Source: Candidatus Hydrogenedentota bacterium
GTDB taxonomy: Bacteria; Hydrogenedentota; Hydrogenedentia; Hydrogenedentales; SLHB01
Direction of reading: 5' to 3'
Length of the DNA stretch: 64,000 bases
NCBI GenBank assembly: GCA_029552745.1
Contig: JAKPDK010000042.1
Coordinates: 248,001-312,000, forward strand
The position numbers were made by a program, and so were the translations under genes. Shown here piece by piece: positions 25,240 to 34,441 of this stretch (the stretch's first letter is position 1; each line of letters opens with the position of its first letter). Below the pieces are notes generated by a model, which was given only the letters and a program-made list of their open reading frames with translations, was not told the DNA's origin and did not search any database.

Positions 25240-27960
25240 TTATCGAGTACGTTTTCTCTTGGCAGCGAGAATGACAAAAGTGACACCCGCGAAAACGGCT
25301 AGGTCTGCCGATGGTATACTTGTTGCCGTTTCATGAGAAATATGTGCGGGACCGAATGCCTTCCCAGAACACCCACCGGGCACGGGTCCAGTGCCGCCGG
25401 AGGACGTCCATGTCAACGTGAAGGTCACCGTGCCGCCGGCCTCCAACGACTGGGTCTGCGCTGTAGGTGTCGCATAACCGGTGATGCTATGACCTTGAAC
25501 CGTGTAACTCCCAACGGGCGCATTGCTAAAAGTACGGTCCCCTTGAAACGACGCACCGTTGGCGCTGAAGTCATCGGGTCCCGTGATAGTCCATGTAGCG
25601 GTGCCCGGCGAGGTATGAACGCTAATGGTTCCTGTCTGGCGCTGCCAAACCTTTTCAAATAATAGCGTGCCCGAATCGCTCAGGGTTTGCGTCTGACTTG
25701 AAGGGGTGGAATAGCCGCTCATAGACATCCCTGTCCAGGTGTATACCCCGACGGGCGCCTCAGCGAAGGTACGGTCGCCCGTGTAGGTCTGGCCATTGCC
25801 CTCAAAGCCAGCCGGTCCCGTGAGAGTCCACGACGCGGTGTCGGGGGCGACCTCAACGGTCACGGAGCCCGTTGGCGATCGGAACTCTCCCAAATGAGGG
25901 CGTCCCTCTGAAGCGACAGAGGAAAAACTTCCACCGACAAATAGGGCAGTGTCAGATGCAGAGATGGCTATCACTTGCCCCTGAAATTTCGGGTTCCAAG
26001 GTGTTGCCTGCCCTGAAGACTTATCGATTTCAGCGGCTCCCGCCCGACTTTGTCCTGCGATTTGGCTGAACCACCCTCCTGCAAGGATTTTGTCGCCGGC
26101 TAGAGCCAGCGTGTACACGGAATCGTTCGGACTTGGGTTCCACGAAGTGGTGTTTCCCGATGTGAGATCAACGGCGCCCAAACAATGACGAGAAGTGCCA
26201 CCCAGCACGGTAAAATGCCCGCCAACGTACATGGTAGACCCTGATACGACAAAACACCGCACGGCTTGATTGGCTCCGGGGTTCCACGACAACAGGTCTG
26301 CTGTGTCCGCGCGCAGGGCGGCAAGACGAGCACGGCTATTGCTATTGATTTGAGTAAAGGCTCCGCAAGCATAGACAGTGTCGCCGATTACGGAGACTTG
26401 GTACACGGCGTCGTTGGCATTGGCACTCCAAGGCGCTGGCTGTCCTGTGACACGATCAATCGCCCCCAAGTATTGCCGCGGCGATGTTCCGATCGACGTA
26501 AACAGCCCCCCTACGAACACCTTATCGTCCGTTGGATAGACTGTGTACACAAGTCCGTTGAGAACGGGTGCCCAAGAGAACACCGCGCCGGTCGAGGCAG
26601 AGACTGCGGCAATGTAATTGCGAGGCACCCCGCCTACCGTTGTGAAATTACCCCCGACGTAGATTGTATTTTCATACAAGGCAAACGCATAAACCGTGCT
26701 GTCTGCGTTGGGATTCCAGGCAGTGGCAGCTCCCGTCGCTTTGTCCAGCGCCGCGAGATGGTTGCGCTCCACGCCGTTGACCGTATGGAAATAGCCTCCG
26801 ATAAGTATGTCATCGTCGCTTGCTGCTACCGCTTTTACATGTCCATCCGCACTGGGATCCCAGGGAGTGATTTCGCCTGTCGTTGCGTTAATAGCTGCGA
26901 TGCCCTTGCGCTTCTGACCGCCCACGGAGGTGAAATTGCCTCCAGAATAGACGGTATCTCCCACTATACACAGACTATCGACAGGGGCATTTGGCGAAGG
27001 ATCCCACGCCGTCGCTGTTCCGGAAGAAACGCTTATTGCGGCAAGACGGTTTCGAGCGGCGCCGCCGATTTGGCTAAACTCCCCGCCTACGTAGACGATA
27101 TCCCCTTCAATTGCGATGCATTGCACCAGTCCATTTGCCCCAGGATTCCAAGGCGACACGGTAGGGGTGCTCGCGTCAATAGCCGCAAGATACGATCGTG
27201 GTTGTGTATCGACCGTGGTAAACCATCCGCCGATATAAACCGTGCCGTTTGCTACGGCGATTGCTTTAACAGCGCCGTCTAAGGCGACTTGCCAACCCGC
27301 GAGATTTCCCGTTGCTGTATCTATTGCCGCAAGATAAGAACGCGACGCCGAGGCAATGTGTGTAAACTCGCCGCCCACGTAGAGGATCCCATCAGCATAT
27401 GCCAGGGCGCTGACAAAAAAATCGGGGGCTGGATTCCAATCTTGGAGAACGCCCGTAGAGGCATTGACAGCCGCCAAGTTCGTACGTGGTTTCTCGTTCA
27501 CGCTAACGAAGTCTCCGCCTATATAGAGTGTGTTGCCCACAAGGCAGAGGGCATTCACCACACCGTCGACCTCCACATTCCATCCGGTATCTAGCGTTCC
27601 ATCGGATAGAATATGTGCCAAGGACGTTCGCTCCATGCCGTCTATGGCGGAAAAGACACCACCGATGTACCAACCACCCGAACCGTCCGACTCTATAGCG
27701 ATTACGGGACCATTAACTTTCGCGAAATCCAAATCCGCAACGCCCGTCGTTTTATCGATGGACGCCAACGTCCCCGTGAAGGGTCCCACGGTTGAAAAGT
27801 TACCTCCGATGTAAACGGTCGTAGGAGTTTGAAGAATTGCCAAAACTTGCCCATCGGTAGTCCATGTTGTACTGCGGGGCACGCTGCTCCATTCCCCTAC
27901 TGCATACCCGCACGCGACCCAAAAACAAGCAAGTAGAAATAACCGTATTCCCCTAATCAT
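25240..27960 (-). CDS. Large surface protein with 14 GGxF repeats, two Ig-like repeats and C-terminal anchor
   Basis: Probably an exported beta-propeller-type protein; no enzyme domain is seen. The track ORF starts at 28098, but ATG at 27960 follows GGGAG and opens a signal peptide (IRLFLLACFWVACGYA), giving 906 residues. Residues of about 25-700 consist of 14 repeats of about 48 residues, each with a (V/L)YxGGxFxxV strand, an AAI-x-TG turn and a WNP segment. Two repeats of about 70 residues follow (SWTLTGPAGF..., TWTITGPDDF...), each ending in a GY(S/A)TP...QTQ motif. The C-terminus has GGCSG, a hydrophobic stretch (LAVFAGVTFVILAA) and KRKRTR, resembling sorting signals of the CTERM type. 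The function is unknown. Long plus-strand ORFs here are by-products of the repeats. Confidence 0.82.
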   Translation of the reverse strand: MIRGIRLFLLACFWVACGYAVGEWSSVPRSTTWTTDGQVLAILQTPTTVYIGGNFSTVGPFTGTLASIDKTTGVADLDFAKVNGPVIAIESDGSGGWYIGGVFSAIDGMERTSLAHILSDGTLDTGWNVEVDGVVNALCLVGNTLYIGGDFVSVNEKPRTNLAAVNASTGVLQDWNPAPDFFVSALAYADGILYVGGEFTHIASASRSYLAAIDTATGNLAGWQVALDGAVKAIAVANGTVYIGGWFTTVDTQPRSYLAAIDASTPTVSPWNPGANGLVQCIAIEGDIVYVGGEFSQIGGAARNRLAAISVSSGTATAWDPSPNAPVDSLCIVGDTVYSGGNFTSVGGQKRKGIAAINATTGEITPWDPSADGHVKAVAASDDDILIGGYFHTVNGVERNHLAALDKATGAATAWNPNADSTVYAFALYENTIYVGGNFTTVGGVPRNYIAAVSASTGAVFSWAPVLNGLVYTVYPTDDKVFVGGLFTSIGTSPRQYLGAIDRVTGQPAPWSANANDAVYQVSVIGDTVYACGAFTQINSNSRARLAALRADTADLLSWNPGANQAVRCFVVSGSTMYVGGHFTVLGGTSRHCLGAVDLTSGNTTSWNPSPNDSVYTLALAGDKILAGGWFSQIAGQSRAGAAEIDKSSGQATPWNPKFQGQVIAISASDTALFVGGSFSSVASEGRPHLGEFRSPTGSVTVEVAPDTASWTLTGPAGFEGNGQTYTGDRTFAEAPVGVYTWTGMSMSGYSTPSSQTQTLSDSGTLLFEKVWQRQTGTISVHTSPGTATWTITGPDDFSANGASFQGDRTFSNAPVGSYTVQGHSITGYATPTAQTQSLEAGGTVTFTLTWTSSGGTGPVPGGCSGKAFGPAHISHETATSIPSADLAVFAGVTFVILAAKRKRTR

Positions 27961-28179
27961 GACCTCAGCTCCCTTTGTTTGGTGCGCAATCCCCGCCCAC
28001 CCCGAATTGGACACTGTAAGACATTTCTTGAAACCCATAGCGTATATCCATGCCATTATTCTATCACGTGAATGAGTCGTGGAAAACACGCTCTTCAAGA
28101 ACCGGGACTCATGTACCTTTAAGAAAAATTACGATCGCAAGAAGACGCTGCAAAGGCAGAGGTGTCCGCGACTTCCTGA

Positions 28180-28221
28180 GGGGATTGCCACGTCGCCCTT
28201 TTAGGGCTCCTCGCAATGACA
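28180..28221 (-). repeat. Dispersed repeat half, reverse orientation
   Basis: GGGGATTGCCACGTCGCCCTTTTAGGGCTCCTCGCAATGACA, with internal hairpin GCCC-TTTT-AGGGC. It is one of the best-conserved halves. Confidence 0.75.
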
Positions 28222-28400
28222 GCGCGGGGTGGAGCAGAAGAGAAAGCAGGGTAGCAATGAGGGTATTCGAAGATGTTGGAGGAAAGTTGTAGAGACTGAA
28301 GACACACCGGTAGCAGTGGTGCCGGTGCCTTTTCCCCAAGAGGCTAAGGGAAGGTCCTTTCAGGCATAGCTCAGACGGCGTATGAGCACAAAACAGTGTA

Positions 28401-28430
28401 TTGAACTAGTGCAATTGTTTGTGTTAAAGT
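28401..28430 (+). promoter_or_regulatory. Possible promoter of the nadX-rplU operon
   Basis: TTGAAC and TAAAGT are separated by 18 nt in an AT-rich stretch, giving a leader of about 170 nt before nadX. Confidence 0.4.
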
Positions 28431-28480
28431 ATTAGGAACTTTTGCATACAAGAGCTGCGCCCGTAACCGTGTGCAGTTGG

Positions 28481-28506
28481 GCTTCCTTGTTTCATGAAAG
28501 GGAAGC
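28481..28506 (+). promoter_or_regulatory. Leader hairpin upstream of nadX
   Basis: GCTTCC and GGAAGC enclose an inner TTTC-AT-GAAA stem. No U-tract follows, so it is not a simple terminator. It might be a leader structure of an operon that contains ribosomal protein genes. Confidence 0.3.
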
Positions 28507-28604
28507 TGACAACTACAGATAGAGATAGTTAAGACAGGGCAAAAGCAATTTAAGGTTGCCTGCATGATATTGCCGCGAATCGCGGCTTGAAGGAACCGTA
28601 GCCG

Positions 28605-29423
28605 ATGAAAATGCGGGTGGGCATGATCGGGTGCGGGAATATCGGTGCTGACTTATGTATCGCGCTCCAACGTGGGACGATTCCTGCGGAAGTGGTTGCG
28701 CTGACCGATATTGACGCCTCACGTGCGGCAGTGTTGTCTCGCACGTTTCGGCTGAATGCCAAAATATGTGGTCTGGACGAAAACGCTGCCTGCGCCGATT
28801 TTTTGGTAGAATGTGCGGCAACGGACGCCGTAAAAGGCGTTGTGGAAGCAGCAATTCGTGAGCATAAAGATTGCCTAATCCTGAGTGTGGGCGGTCTGAT
28901 GGATTGTCCCGAATTGCTTGACCGCGCCCGTGAGAATGGTGTGCAGATTAGGGTGCCGTCAGGAGCCCTGTGCGGTCTGGACGGTATCCGCGCCGCGATG
29001 GAAGCCGGTTTGCATATGGTGACGATTACCACGCGCAAGCCACCCAAGGGCCTGGAAGGCGCACCCTATTTGGTGGAGAACAAGATCGACCTGACGAATT
29101 TGACGGAACCAATGGTCGTGTTTGAAGGTTCCGCGCGGGAAGCTTGTAAGGCATTCCCGAAAAATGTAAATGTTGCGGCGGCGCTAAGTTTCGCGGGAAT
29201 AGGACCCGACCAGACGCAGGTGCGCATCATTGCGGACCCGAATGCGACGTTGAATTCGCACGAAATTGTTGCGGAAGGCGCTTTTGGCAAGCTTCGAGCC
29301 GTAACCGAAAACTTGCCATCGCCGCGCAACGCAAAATCGAGTTATTTGGCATCGCTGTCGGCTGTAGCAGAATTGCGGGCGGCGGCGGAAGCGTTTGTTG
29401 CCCATCGCGCGGGTAAGGCGTAG
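28605..29423 (+). CDS. nadX: L-aspartate dehydrogenase
   Basis: NAD(P)-dependent enzyme that oxidises aspartate to iminoaspartate for NAD biosynthesis, replacing L-aspartate oxidase (NadB) without needing oxygen. The 272-residue product has the Rossmann motif VGMIGCGNIG, followed by VECAATDAV, PSGALCGLDGI and FPKNVNVAAALS, all typical of the family. The conserved catalytic histidine lies in NSHEI. No nadA or nadC is in the window, but nadD follows later in the same gene string. The stop is 23 nt before rplU, so the genes probably share a transcript. Confidence 0.9.
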   Translation: MKMRVGMIGCGNIGADLCIALQRGTIPAEVVALTDIDASRAAVLSRTFRLNAKICGLDENAACADFLVECAATDAVKGVVEAAIREHKDCLILSVGGLMDCPELLDRARENGVQIRVPSGALCGLDGIRAAMEAGLHMVTITTRKPPKGLEGAPYLVENKIDLTNLTEPMVVFEGSAREACKAFPKNVNVAAALSFAGIGPDQTQVRIIADPNATLNSHEIVAEGAFGKLRAVTENLPSPRNAKSSYLASLSAVAELRAAAEAFVAHRAGKA

Positions 29424-29446
29424 GGCAAAACGGTGGAGAATGGAAC

Positions 29447-29776
29447 ATGTACGCAGTAATTTCAACAGGCGGAAAACAAGTTAAGGTGCAACCCGGGGCA
29501 CGTGTTCGGGTGGAGCGGCTCGATGCGCCGATCGGCGACTTGGTGGAAATTGATCGAGTTTGCCTCATTGCTTCGGATACCGGGCTGGTAGTGGATCCCC
29601 ACCAGCTTGCCGGTGCAAAAGTCGTGTGTGAAGTGGTCAATCAAGGTCGCGGTAAGAAAATACGGGTTTTCAAGAAGAAACGCCGCAAGAATTACACGCG
29701 GTTGCAGGGACACCGGCAGGCATTTACGGAATTGCGTGTGCGTGAAATTGTGACAGCAGCAGGCACAACGGCGTAA
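29447..29776 (+). CDS. rplU: 50S ribosomal protein L21
   Basis: Large-subunit ribosomal protein that binds 23S rRNA. The 109-residue product starts with the invariant MYAVISTGGKQVKV and carries the basic KIRVFKKKRRKNYTRLQGHRQ stretch near the C-terminus. It is followed after 12 nt by rpmA, then obgE, the classical L21-L27-Obg order. An insertion-free length and strong motifs leave no real alternative. Confidence 0.98.
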   Translation: MYAVISTGGKQVKVQPGARVRVERLDAPIGDLVEIDRVCLIASDTGLVVDPHQLAGAKVVCEVVNQGRGKKIRVFKKKRRKNYTRLQGHRQAFTELRVREIVTAAGTTA

Positions 29777-29788
29777 AGGGTTTCGACA

Positions 29789-30055
29789 ATGGCTCACAAG
29801 AAAGCAGGCGGCAGTTCAAGAAACGGCAGAGACAGCAATTCGCAACGGCTTGGGATTAAGCGGTACGGCGGCGAATTTGTGCGTGCCGGTAACATTTTGG
29901 TGCGGCAACGCGGCACAGCGATTCGCCCGGGCGTGAATGTCGGGTTGGGCAGAGATGATACACTTTTTGCGCTTGCTGACGGCGTTGTCCGATTTCGCCA
30001 AATTACGAAAGAGCGCAAGTGTGTCGACGTTCTCCCAGCGTCAGCGACAGAATAA
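29789..30055 (+). CDS. rpmA: 50S ribosomal protein L27
   Basis: Large-subunit protein whose N-terminus reaches the peptidyl transferase centre. The 88 residues start [20 protein letters not shown], the standard sequence without the Firmicutes-type N-terminal extension that needs cleavage. [21 protein letters not shown] and [12 protein letters not shown]-type segments follow. It sits 12 nt after rplU and 48 nt before obgE. Confidence 0.98.
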   Translation: MAHKKAGGSSRNGRDSNSQRLGIKRYGGEFVRAGNILVRQRGTAIRPGVNVGLGRDDTLFALADGVVRFRQITKERKCVDVLPASATE

Positions 30056-30103
30056 CGCAGACGTGCGTAAGCGTCAGCCGCGTGTCTATCGAGCAGCAAG
30101 CTG

Positions 30104-31351
30104 ATGTTTGTCGATCGGGCGCGGATTCGGGTTACAGGAGGTGCGGGCGGTAACGGTTGCTGTAGTTTCCGCAGGGAGAAATATGTTCCTCGCGGGGGAC
30201 CTGACGGGGGCGATGGAGGAAAAGGGGGCGATATTCTTTTTGTTGCCGACAAGGAACTCACTTCCCTACTCGATGTCCATTATCATTACCATTGGAAAGG
30301 AAAGCCGGGCGGACACGGTTCAGGCAACAACCGCCATGGTCGAAACGGCGAAGACGTTATTGTCCGGGTTCCGTGCGGAACCGTCGTGCGGAAAGCCGAA
30401 ACCGGCGAAATAGTCGCCGACTTGGTTCAGGACGGCCAACAGTTCTTGGCGGCGCGCGGGGGCAAAGGGGGAATGGGCAACACGCACTTTGCCACTTCCA
30501 CAAACCGGGTGCCTCGTTTTGCTGAAAAGGGGGAACCCGGAGAGGACGTCGAGTATTTGCTGGAATTGAAACTGATTGCCGACGTGGGTTTGGTAGGATT
30601 GCCCAATGCCGGCAAATCGACCTTTTTGGCTTCCGCAACGGCGGCTCGACCCAAGATTGCTCCCTATCCGTTCACGACACTTTCGCCGAATCTGGGTGTC
30701 GCCCTCTTAAGTGACCATCGCACGCTCACTTTGGCAGACATTCCGGGAATTATCGAAGGGGCGTCGGAAGGCAAAGGACTCGGGCACGAGTTTCTTCGCC
30801 ATATCGAGCGAACACGCCTGCTGTTGTTTTTGATAGATCTCGGAGACCCCGACCCGCTCACCACACGTCGGATTCTTGAAGCCGAATTGGCAAAGCATAG
30901 CCCCATATTTCAAACTCGGCCGCGCGTTTTTGCCCTGAACAAGGCGGATGTACCGGAAAACCGACTCAGATTTGACGCAATCCGTCCGTTTTTCGAGGAG
31001 CCTTTCTTGATTTCCGGTTTGACCGGCGAGGGGCTTCCCGAACTGCTGGAACATTTGTGGCAACGAGTTGATGTCATCCGGAAGACACCCGAAAAAGAAT
31101 CCGTGCCGGAAAAAGAATATGTCTATGAGCCGCCGTTTACCCTGGAGCGTTGCGCAGGTGGTTTTCGTATCCGCGGGGAGACGATCGTACGAGCCGCAAG
31201 GATGACGGATTTTAATAACGAAGAAGCCGCGGCGCATTTTCAAATGCGCTTGCGGAAGATGGGGATATTGAAGGCGTTGAAACGTATGGGGGCTCAAGAA
31301 GGCGACTCGGTTTTCATTGATACTATTGAATTGGAGTATGATCCAGACTGA
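30104..31351 (+). CDS. obgE: GTPase Obg (CgtA)
   Basis: Essential ribosome-associated GTPase linked to 50S maturation and stress responses. The 415 residues show the glycine-rich Obg domain (about 1-158: TGGAGGNGCCSFRREKYVPRGGPDGG), the G domain (G1 GLPNAGKSTF, G3 DIPG, G4 NKAD, G5 ISGLTG) and a C-terminal OCT-type domain (FRIRGETIVRAARMTDFNNEEA). The start follows directly after rpmA. Its stop is 2 nt before the proB start, implying translational coupling. Confidence 0.97.
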   Translation: MFVDRARIRVTGGAGGNGCCSFRREKYVPRGGPDGGDGGKGGDILFVADKELTSLLDVHYHYHWKGKPGGHGSGNNRHGRNGEDVIVRVPCGTVVRKAETGEIVADLVQDGQQFLAARGGKGGMGNTHFATSTNRVPRFAEKGEPGEDVEYLLELKLIADVGLVGLPNAGKSTFLASATAARPKIAPYPFTTLSPNLGVALLSDHRTLTLADIPGIIEGASEGKGLGHEFLRHIERTRLLLFLIDLGDPDPLTTRRILEAELAKHSPIFQTRPRVFALNKADVPENRLRFDAIRPFFEEPFLISGLTGEGLPELLEHLWQRVDVIRKTPEKESVPEKEYVYEPPFTLERCAGGFRIRGETIVRAARMTDFNNEEAAAHFQMRLRKMGILKALKRMGAQEGDSVFIDTIELEYDPD

Positions 31352-31353
31352 CC

Positions 31354-32496
31354 ATGGACGTGATAAACGGTAAAAAGAGATCTATCAAAACGCTTGTCGT
31401 GAAAGTGGGCACCACCCTTTTGTCCGGACCCCAGGGGTTTGATGGCGCCGTGCTCGAATGTTTGGTGAAGGAATTTGCCGCACTGAAACGAGAGCACGGG
31501 ATGAATATTTTGATCGTCTCCTCCGGCGCGGTAGGGTGCGGTATGGCGGCTTTGGGCATGAAGGCGCGCCCCAGGTCTCTCCCGATCAAACAAGCAGTCG
31601 CCGCAGTCGGCCAAGCTCGGCTCATGCACTATTACGAAGTCCTTTTTGAGAAATACGGAGATGGGCTGCAAACCGCCCAAGTCTTGCTGACAGCGGCCGA
31701 TTTGGATCATCGAGTCACATATCTAAATGTCCGCAATACAATTTATGCGTTGTTCGACATGAAGCAGGTGATTCCTGTGGTGAATGAAAACGATTCGGTA
31801 GGTACTGAAGAACTCCGTTTTGGGGATAACGACACGTTGGCGGCGCGGGTGGCTGCGAAAATAGACGCCGACCTTCTCATTCTCCTTTCCGATATTGACG
31901 GTCTCTACGACAAGAATCCCCGAACCCATCGCGATGCGCGTTTGATACCTTATGTGGAGCGCATTACCCCGGAAATCATGGCACTCGCCGAAGGTACTAC
32001 GACTCAGACGTCCGTGGGCGGCATGAAGACCAAGCTGGAAGCCGCAAAGATTGCGTGTGCCGCGGGTGTTCCCATGGCCATTGCCGATGGGAGAAGGCCG
32101 CATGTTATTCACGACGTCCTCGCCCAAGCTTGCCCAATGACCCTTTTCGGTGTAGCAGAAAACTCCCTTTCTCAACGCAAACGTTGGATTGCATTTGGTC
32201 GAGCAGCTCGCGGCACAATTCGGGTTGATGACGGCGCCGTAAACGCCTTGTTACGGAAAGGTAAGAGTCTGTTGCCCGCGGGTGTTGTGGAAGTTGAGGG
32301 CATTTTTGATGTGGGTTCCGCGGTACACGTCACGGACAAATCAGGTCGTCCGATCGCACGGGGATTGGTAAATTACAATAGCGAAGATATCAGAAAGATC
32401 AAAGGGTGCAAAAGCGACCAAATTCAAGCCATTCTGGGACACAAAGACTTTGATGAAATAATTCACCGAGATAATCTCGTTTTACTAGAGGTGTGA
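31354..32496 (+). CDS. proB: Glutamate 5-kinase
   Basis: First step of proline synthesis: phosphorylates glutamate to glutamyl 5-phosphate. The 380-residue product has an amino acid kinase domain (VVKVGTTLLSG, IVSSGAVGCGM, VNENDSV, GDNDTLAARVA, LLSDIDGLYDKNP, TTTQTSVGGMKTKLEAA) and a C-terminal PUA domain (about 290-370, with ARGLVNYNSEDIRKIKG). The PUA domain is typical of the longer ProB form. It is followed by proA, the next enzyme of the pathway, after 71 nt. Confidence 0.97.
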   Translation: MDVINGKKRSIKTLVVKVGTTLLSGPQGFDGAVLECLVKEFAALKREHGMNILIVSSGAVGCGMAALGMKARPRSLPIKQAVAAVGQARLMHYYEVLFEKYGDGLQTAQVLLTAADLDHRVTYLNVRNTIYALFDMKQVIPVVNENDSVGTEELRFGDNDTLAARVAAKIDADLLILLSDIDGLYDKNPRTHRDARLIPYVERITPEIMALAEGTTTQTSVGGMKTKLEAAKIACAAGVPMAIADGRRPHVIHDVLAQACPMTLFGVAENSLSQRKRWIAFGRAARGTIRVDDGAVNALLRKGKSLLPAGVVEVEGIFDVGSAVHVTDKSGRPIARGLVNYNSEDIRKIKGCKSDQIQAILGHKDFDEIIHRDNLVLLEV

Positions 32497-32567
32497 GGGC
32501 ACACTATTAAGTCTACAATTAGTATCATGTGTTACAAACAACAAGGAAACCAGGGAGGAAATCGACC

Positions 32568-33821
32568 GTGGACGTTCGGCAAGAGGTGCTTCAAATAGGA
32601 CAGCAGGCGCGTCAAGCTTCCAATGTCCTTCGTTCCCTTTCCAGCGCCGTCAAGGACCGTGCTTTGAGGTGCATTGCGGACACGTTACGCCATAAGACCC
32701 GCGAACTTATCGACGAGAACCGGAAAGACGTGGAGGCAGGTAAAACGGCAGGTCTCAGTGATGCGCTGATTGACCGTCTCACCTTGAACGAAAAGCGCAT
32801 CGACGCCATGGCAGAGAGCTTGATTCAGGTTGCAGCGCTTCCTGACCCGGTAGGGGAAATTGTGACGCAAACCATCCGCCCGAATGGTCTTAGGATCGCC
32901 CAAATTCGGCAGCCTCTTGGCGTGGTAGGTATCATCTACGAAAGTCGGCCGAACGTAACAGCGGATGCCTCGGCGCTCTGCTTGAAATCAGGCAACGCTG
33001 CCATTCTGCGGGGAGGTTCCGAGGCAATACACTCTAATTTGGCAATAGCCCGCGTGATCCATGCAGGCCTTTTGGAAGCCGGCGCCCCCTCCCATGCCGT
33101 CCAGATCATTCCGACTACAGATAGGGCAGCAGTAGGTGAAATGTTGCGTATGAATCAATACATTGACCTCATCGTGCCCCGAGGCGGCAAGGGGTTGATT
33201 GAGAGAATCTACGCAGAGTCCCGTATCCCAGTGGTCGCTCATCTCGATGGAGTATGCCACACCTACGTACACGAAGATGCCGACTTAGATATGGCTCAAA
33301 AAATCTGTCTTAACGCCAAGTTACAGCGTCCTGGCGTGTGCAATGCTATGGAAACCTTACTTGTCCACGCCGCCGTTGCACCGACCTTCCTGCCTGCTGT
33401 AGCCCGCGCGTTACAAGAGGGTGGGTGTGAATTACGCGGTTGTGAACGCACGCAAACCTTCATTACCTGCAAACCGGCAACCGAAGAGGATTGGTACACG
33501 GAATACTTGGACAAAATTCTTTCCATACGGATCGTAGACTCTTTGGAACAGGCAATTGAGCACATCAACCATTACGGTTCGCATCATTCCGACGCCATTG
33601 TCACCGAAGGGTATGCCGCAGCTGAACGTTTCTTGGATGCGGTAGACAGCGCCGCGGTATATGTGAACGCCTCGACGCGTTTTACCGACGGTTTCGAATT
33701 TGGTTTGGGTGCGGAAATAGGCATTAGCACCAGTAAGCTCCATTGTCGAGGTCCCATGGCACTCAAAGAACTGACCTGCTTGAAATATGTCATTCGCGGG
33801 TCTGGGCAAATCCGCGAGTAA
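32568..33821 (+). CDS. proA: Gamma-glutamyl phosphate reductase
   Basis: Second step of proline synthesis: NADPH-dependent reduction of glutamyl 5-phosphate to the semialdehyde. GTG at 32568 is preceded by GGGAGGAA at about 7 nt and gives 417 residues, the usual family length; the track start 13 codons upstream lacks a site. Visible motifs are LGVVGIIYESRPNVTADA, GNAAILRGGSEA, the catalytic cysteine in RPGVCNAMETLL, and YVNASTRFTDGFEFGLGAEIGIS. It forms a kinase-reductase pair with proB; no proC is in the window. Confidence 0.96.
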   Translation: MDVRQEVLQIGQQARQASNVLRSLSSAVKDRALRCIADTLRHKTRELIDENRKDVEAGKTAGLSDALIDRLTLNEKRIDAMAESLIQVAALPDPVGEIVTQTIRPNGLRIAQIRQPLGVVGIIYESRPNVTADASALCLKSGNAAILRGGSEAIHSNLAIARVIHAGLLEAGAPSHAVQIIPTTDRAAVGEMLRMNQYIDLIVPRGGKGLIERIYAESRIPVVAHLDGVCHTYVHEDADLDMAQKICLNAKLQRPGVCNAMETLLVHAAVAPTFLPAVARALQEGGCELRGCERTQTFITCKPATEEDWYTEYLDKILSIRIVDSLEQAIEHINHYGSHHSDAIVTEGYAAAERFLDAVDSAAVYVNASTRFTDGFEFGLGAEIGISTSKLHCRGPMALKELTCLKYVIRGSGQIRE

Positions 33822-33829
33822 GAGAGCGC

Positions 33830-34441
33830 ATGGTCACGCAGTCATCTTCGGAACCTATTCGCAGATTGGGGGTCTTTGGAGGCACCTTTGATCCGATTCA
33901 CTGCGCCCATTTGGCTATGGCACGCGCGGCTAAGGAGTTTGCGCGCTTGGATCAGGTCTTGTTTGTTGTATCGGCGCATCCTCCGCACAAGAAAGATGGG
34001 ACTTCGGCAACGCCGGAGCAGCGGTACGAAATGGTACGCATCGCTCTTGCCCAAGAGCCGCACATGGAGCCTTGCCGTCTGGAGCTCGATCGTCCTGGAC
34101 CGTCCTACACAGTAGATACCTTGGCGAAGATTCGCGAACAGTATCCTGCCGCGGAACTTTTCCTCATTCTGGGTATGGATTCCCTCGTCGATTTAGAGAA
34201 ATGGCGTAAACCGGAAGAAATTTTGCGTTTTGCGCGCATCCTTGCCATTCCGCGGTTGGGCTATGTGCCGCCGGAAAAAGTGCTGGATCATTCCTATGAC
34301 ATCGTCCCCTTTCCGGAAACCTCGTTATCAAGTACCGAGGTGCGCCGGAGGATTGCCTGCGGGGAAGACGTGTCCGCCGTTATACCTCCGGGCGTGGTGA
34401 ACTATATTAAACAGAATGCTATCTATAAGAATCATGACTGA
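33830..34441 (+). CDS. nadD: Nicotinate-nucleotide adenylyltransferase
   Basis: Adenylates nicotinate mononucleotide in NAD biosynthesis. ATG at 33830, 8 nt after the proA stop, gives 203 residues; the longer track ORF overlaps proA. The nucleotidyl transferase motifs are GVFGGTFDPIHCAHL (the HxGH-type site, here HCAH with Ala in place of Gly), FVVSAHPPHK, FLILGMDSLVDLEKW, and SSTEVRRRI near the C-terminus. It is the second NAD-pathway gene in this operon after nadX. Its last 8 nt overlap the yqeK start, a very common gene order. Confidence 0.94.
   Translation: MVTQSSSEPIRRLGVFGGTFDPIHCAHLAMARAAKEFARLDQVLFVVSAHPPHKKDGTSATPEQRYEMVRIALAQEPHMEPCRLELDRPGPSYTVDTLAKIREQYPAAELFLILGMDSLVDLEKWRKPEEILRFARILAIPRLGYVPPEKVLDHSYDIVPFPETSLSSTEVRRRIACGEDVSAVIPPGVVNYIKQNAIYKNHD

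Larger units (their letters stand above)
27961..28604. other. Intergenic region upstream of the nadX-rplU operon
   Basis: This 644-nt gap between divergent genes holds one reverse repeat half (28180-28221), a possible decayed R3 fragment (GGTGCCTTTTCC at 28324), the operon promoter and a leader hairpin. The ORFs at 28050, 28109, 28119 and 28371 show no family resemblance. Confidence 0.6.

Noticed and set aside
26266-27282. 338-residue ORF on the plus strand inside the propeller gene
   Set aside because: It is antisense to 14 tandem repeats, which create a long open frame by periodicity. It has no ribosome site and no family features.
29227-29446. L21 leader (ribosomal autoregulatory RNA) before rplU
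   Set aside because: The space before rplU is coding sequence of nadX plus 23 nt. No separate leader is visible.
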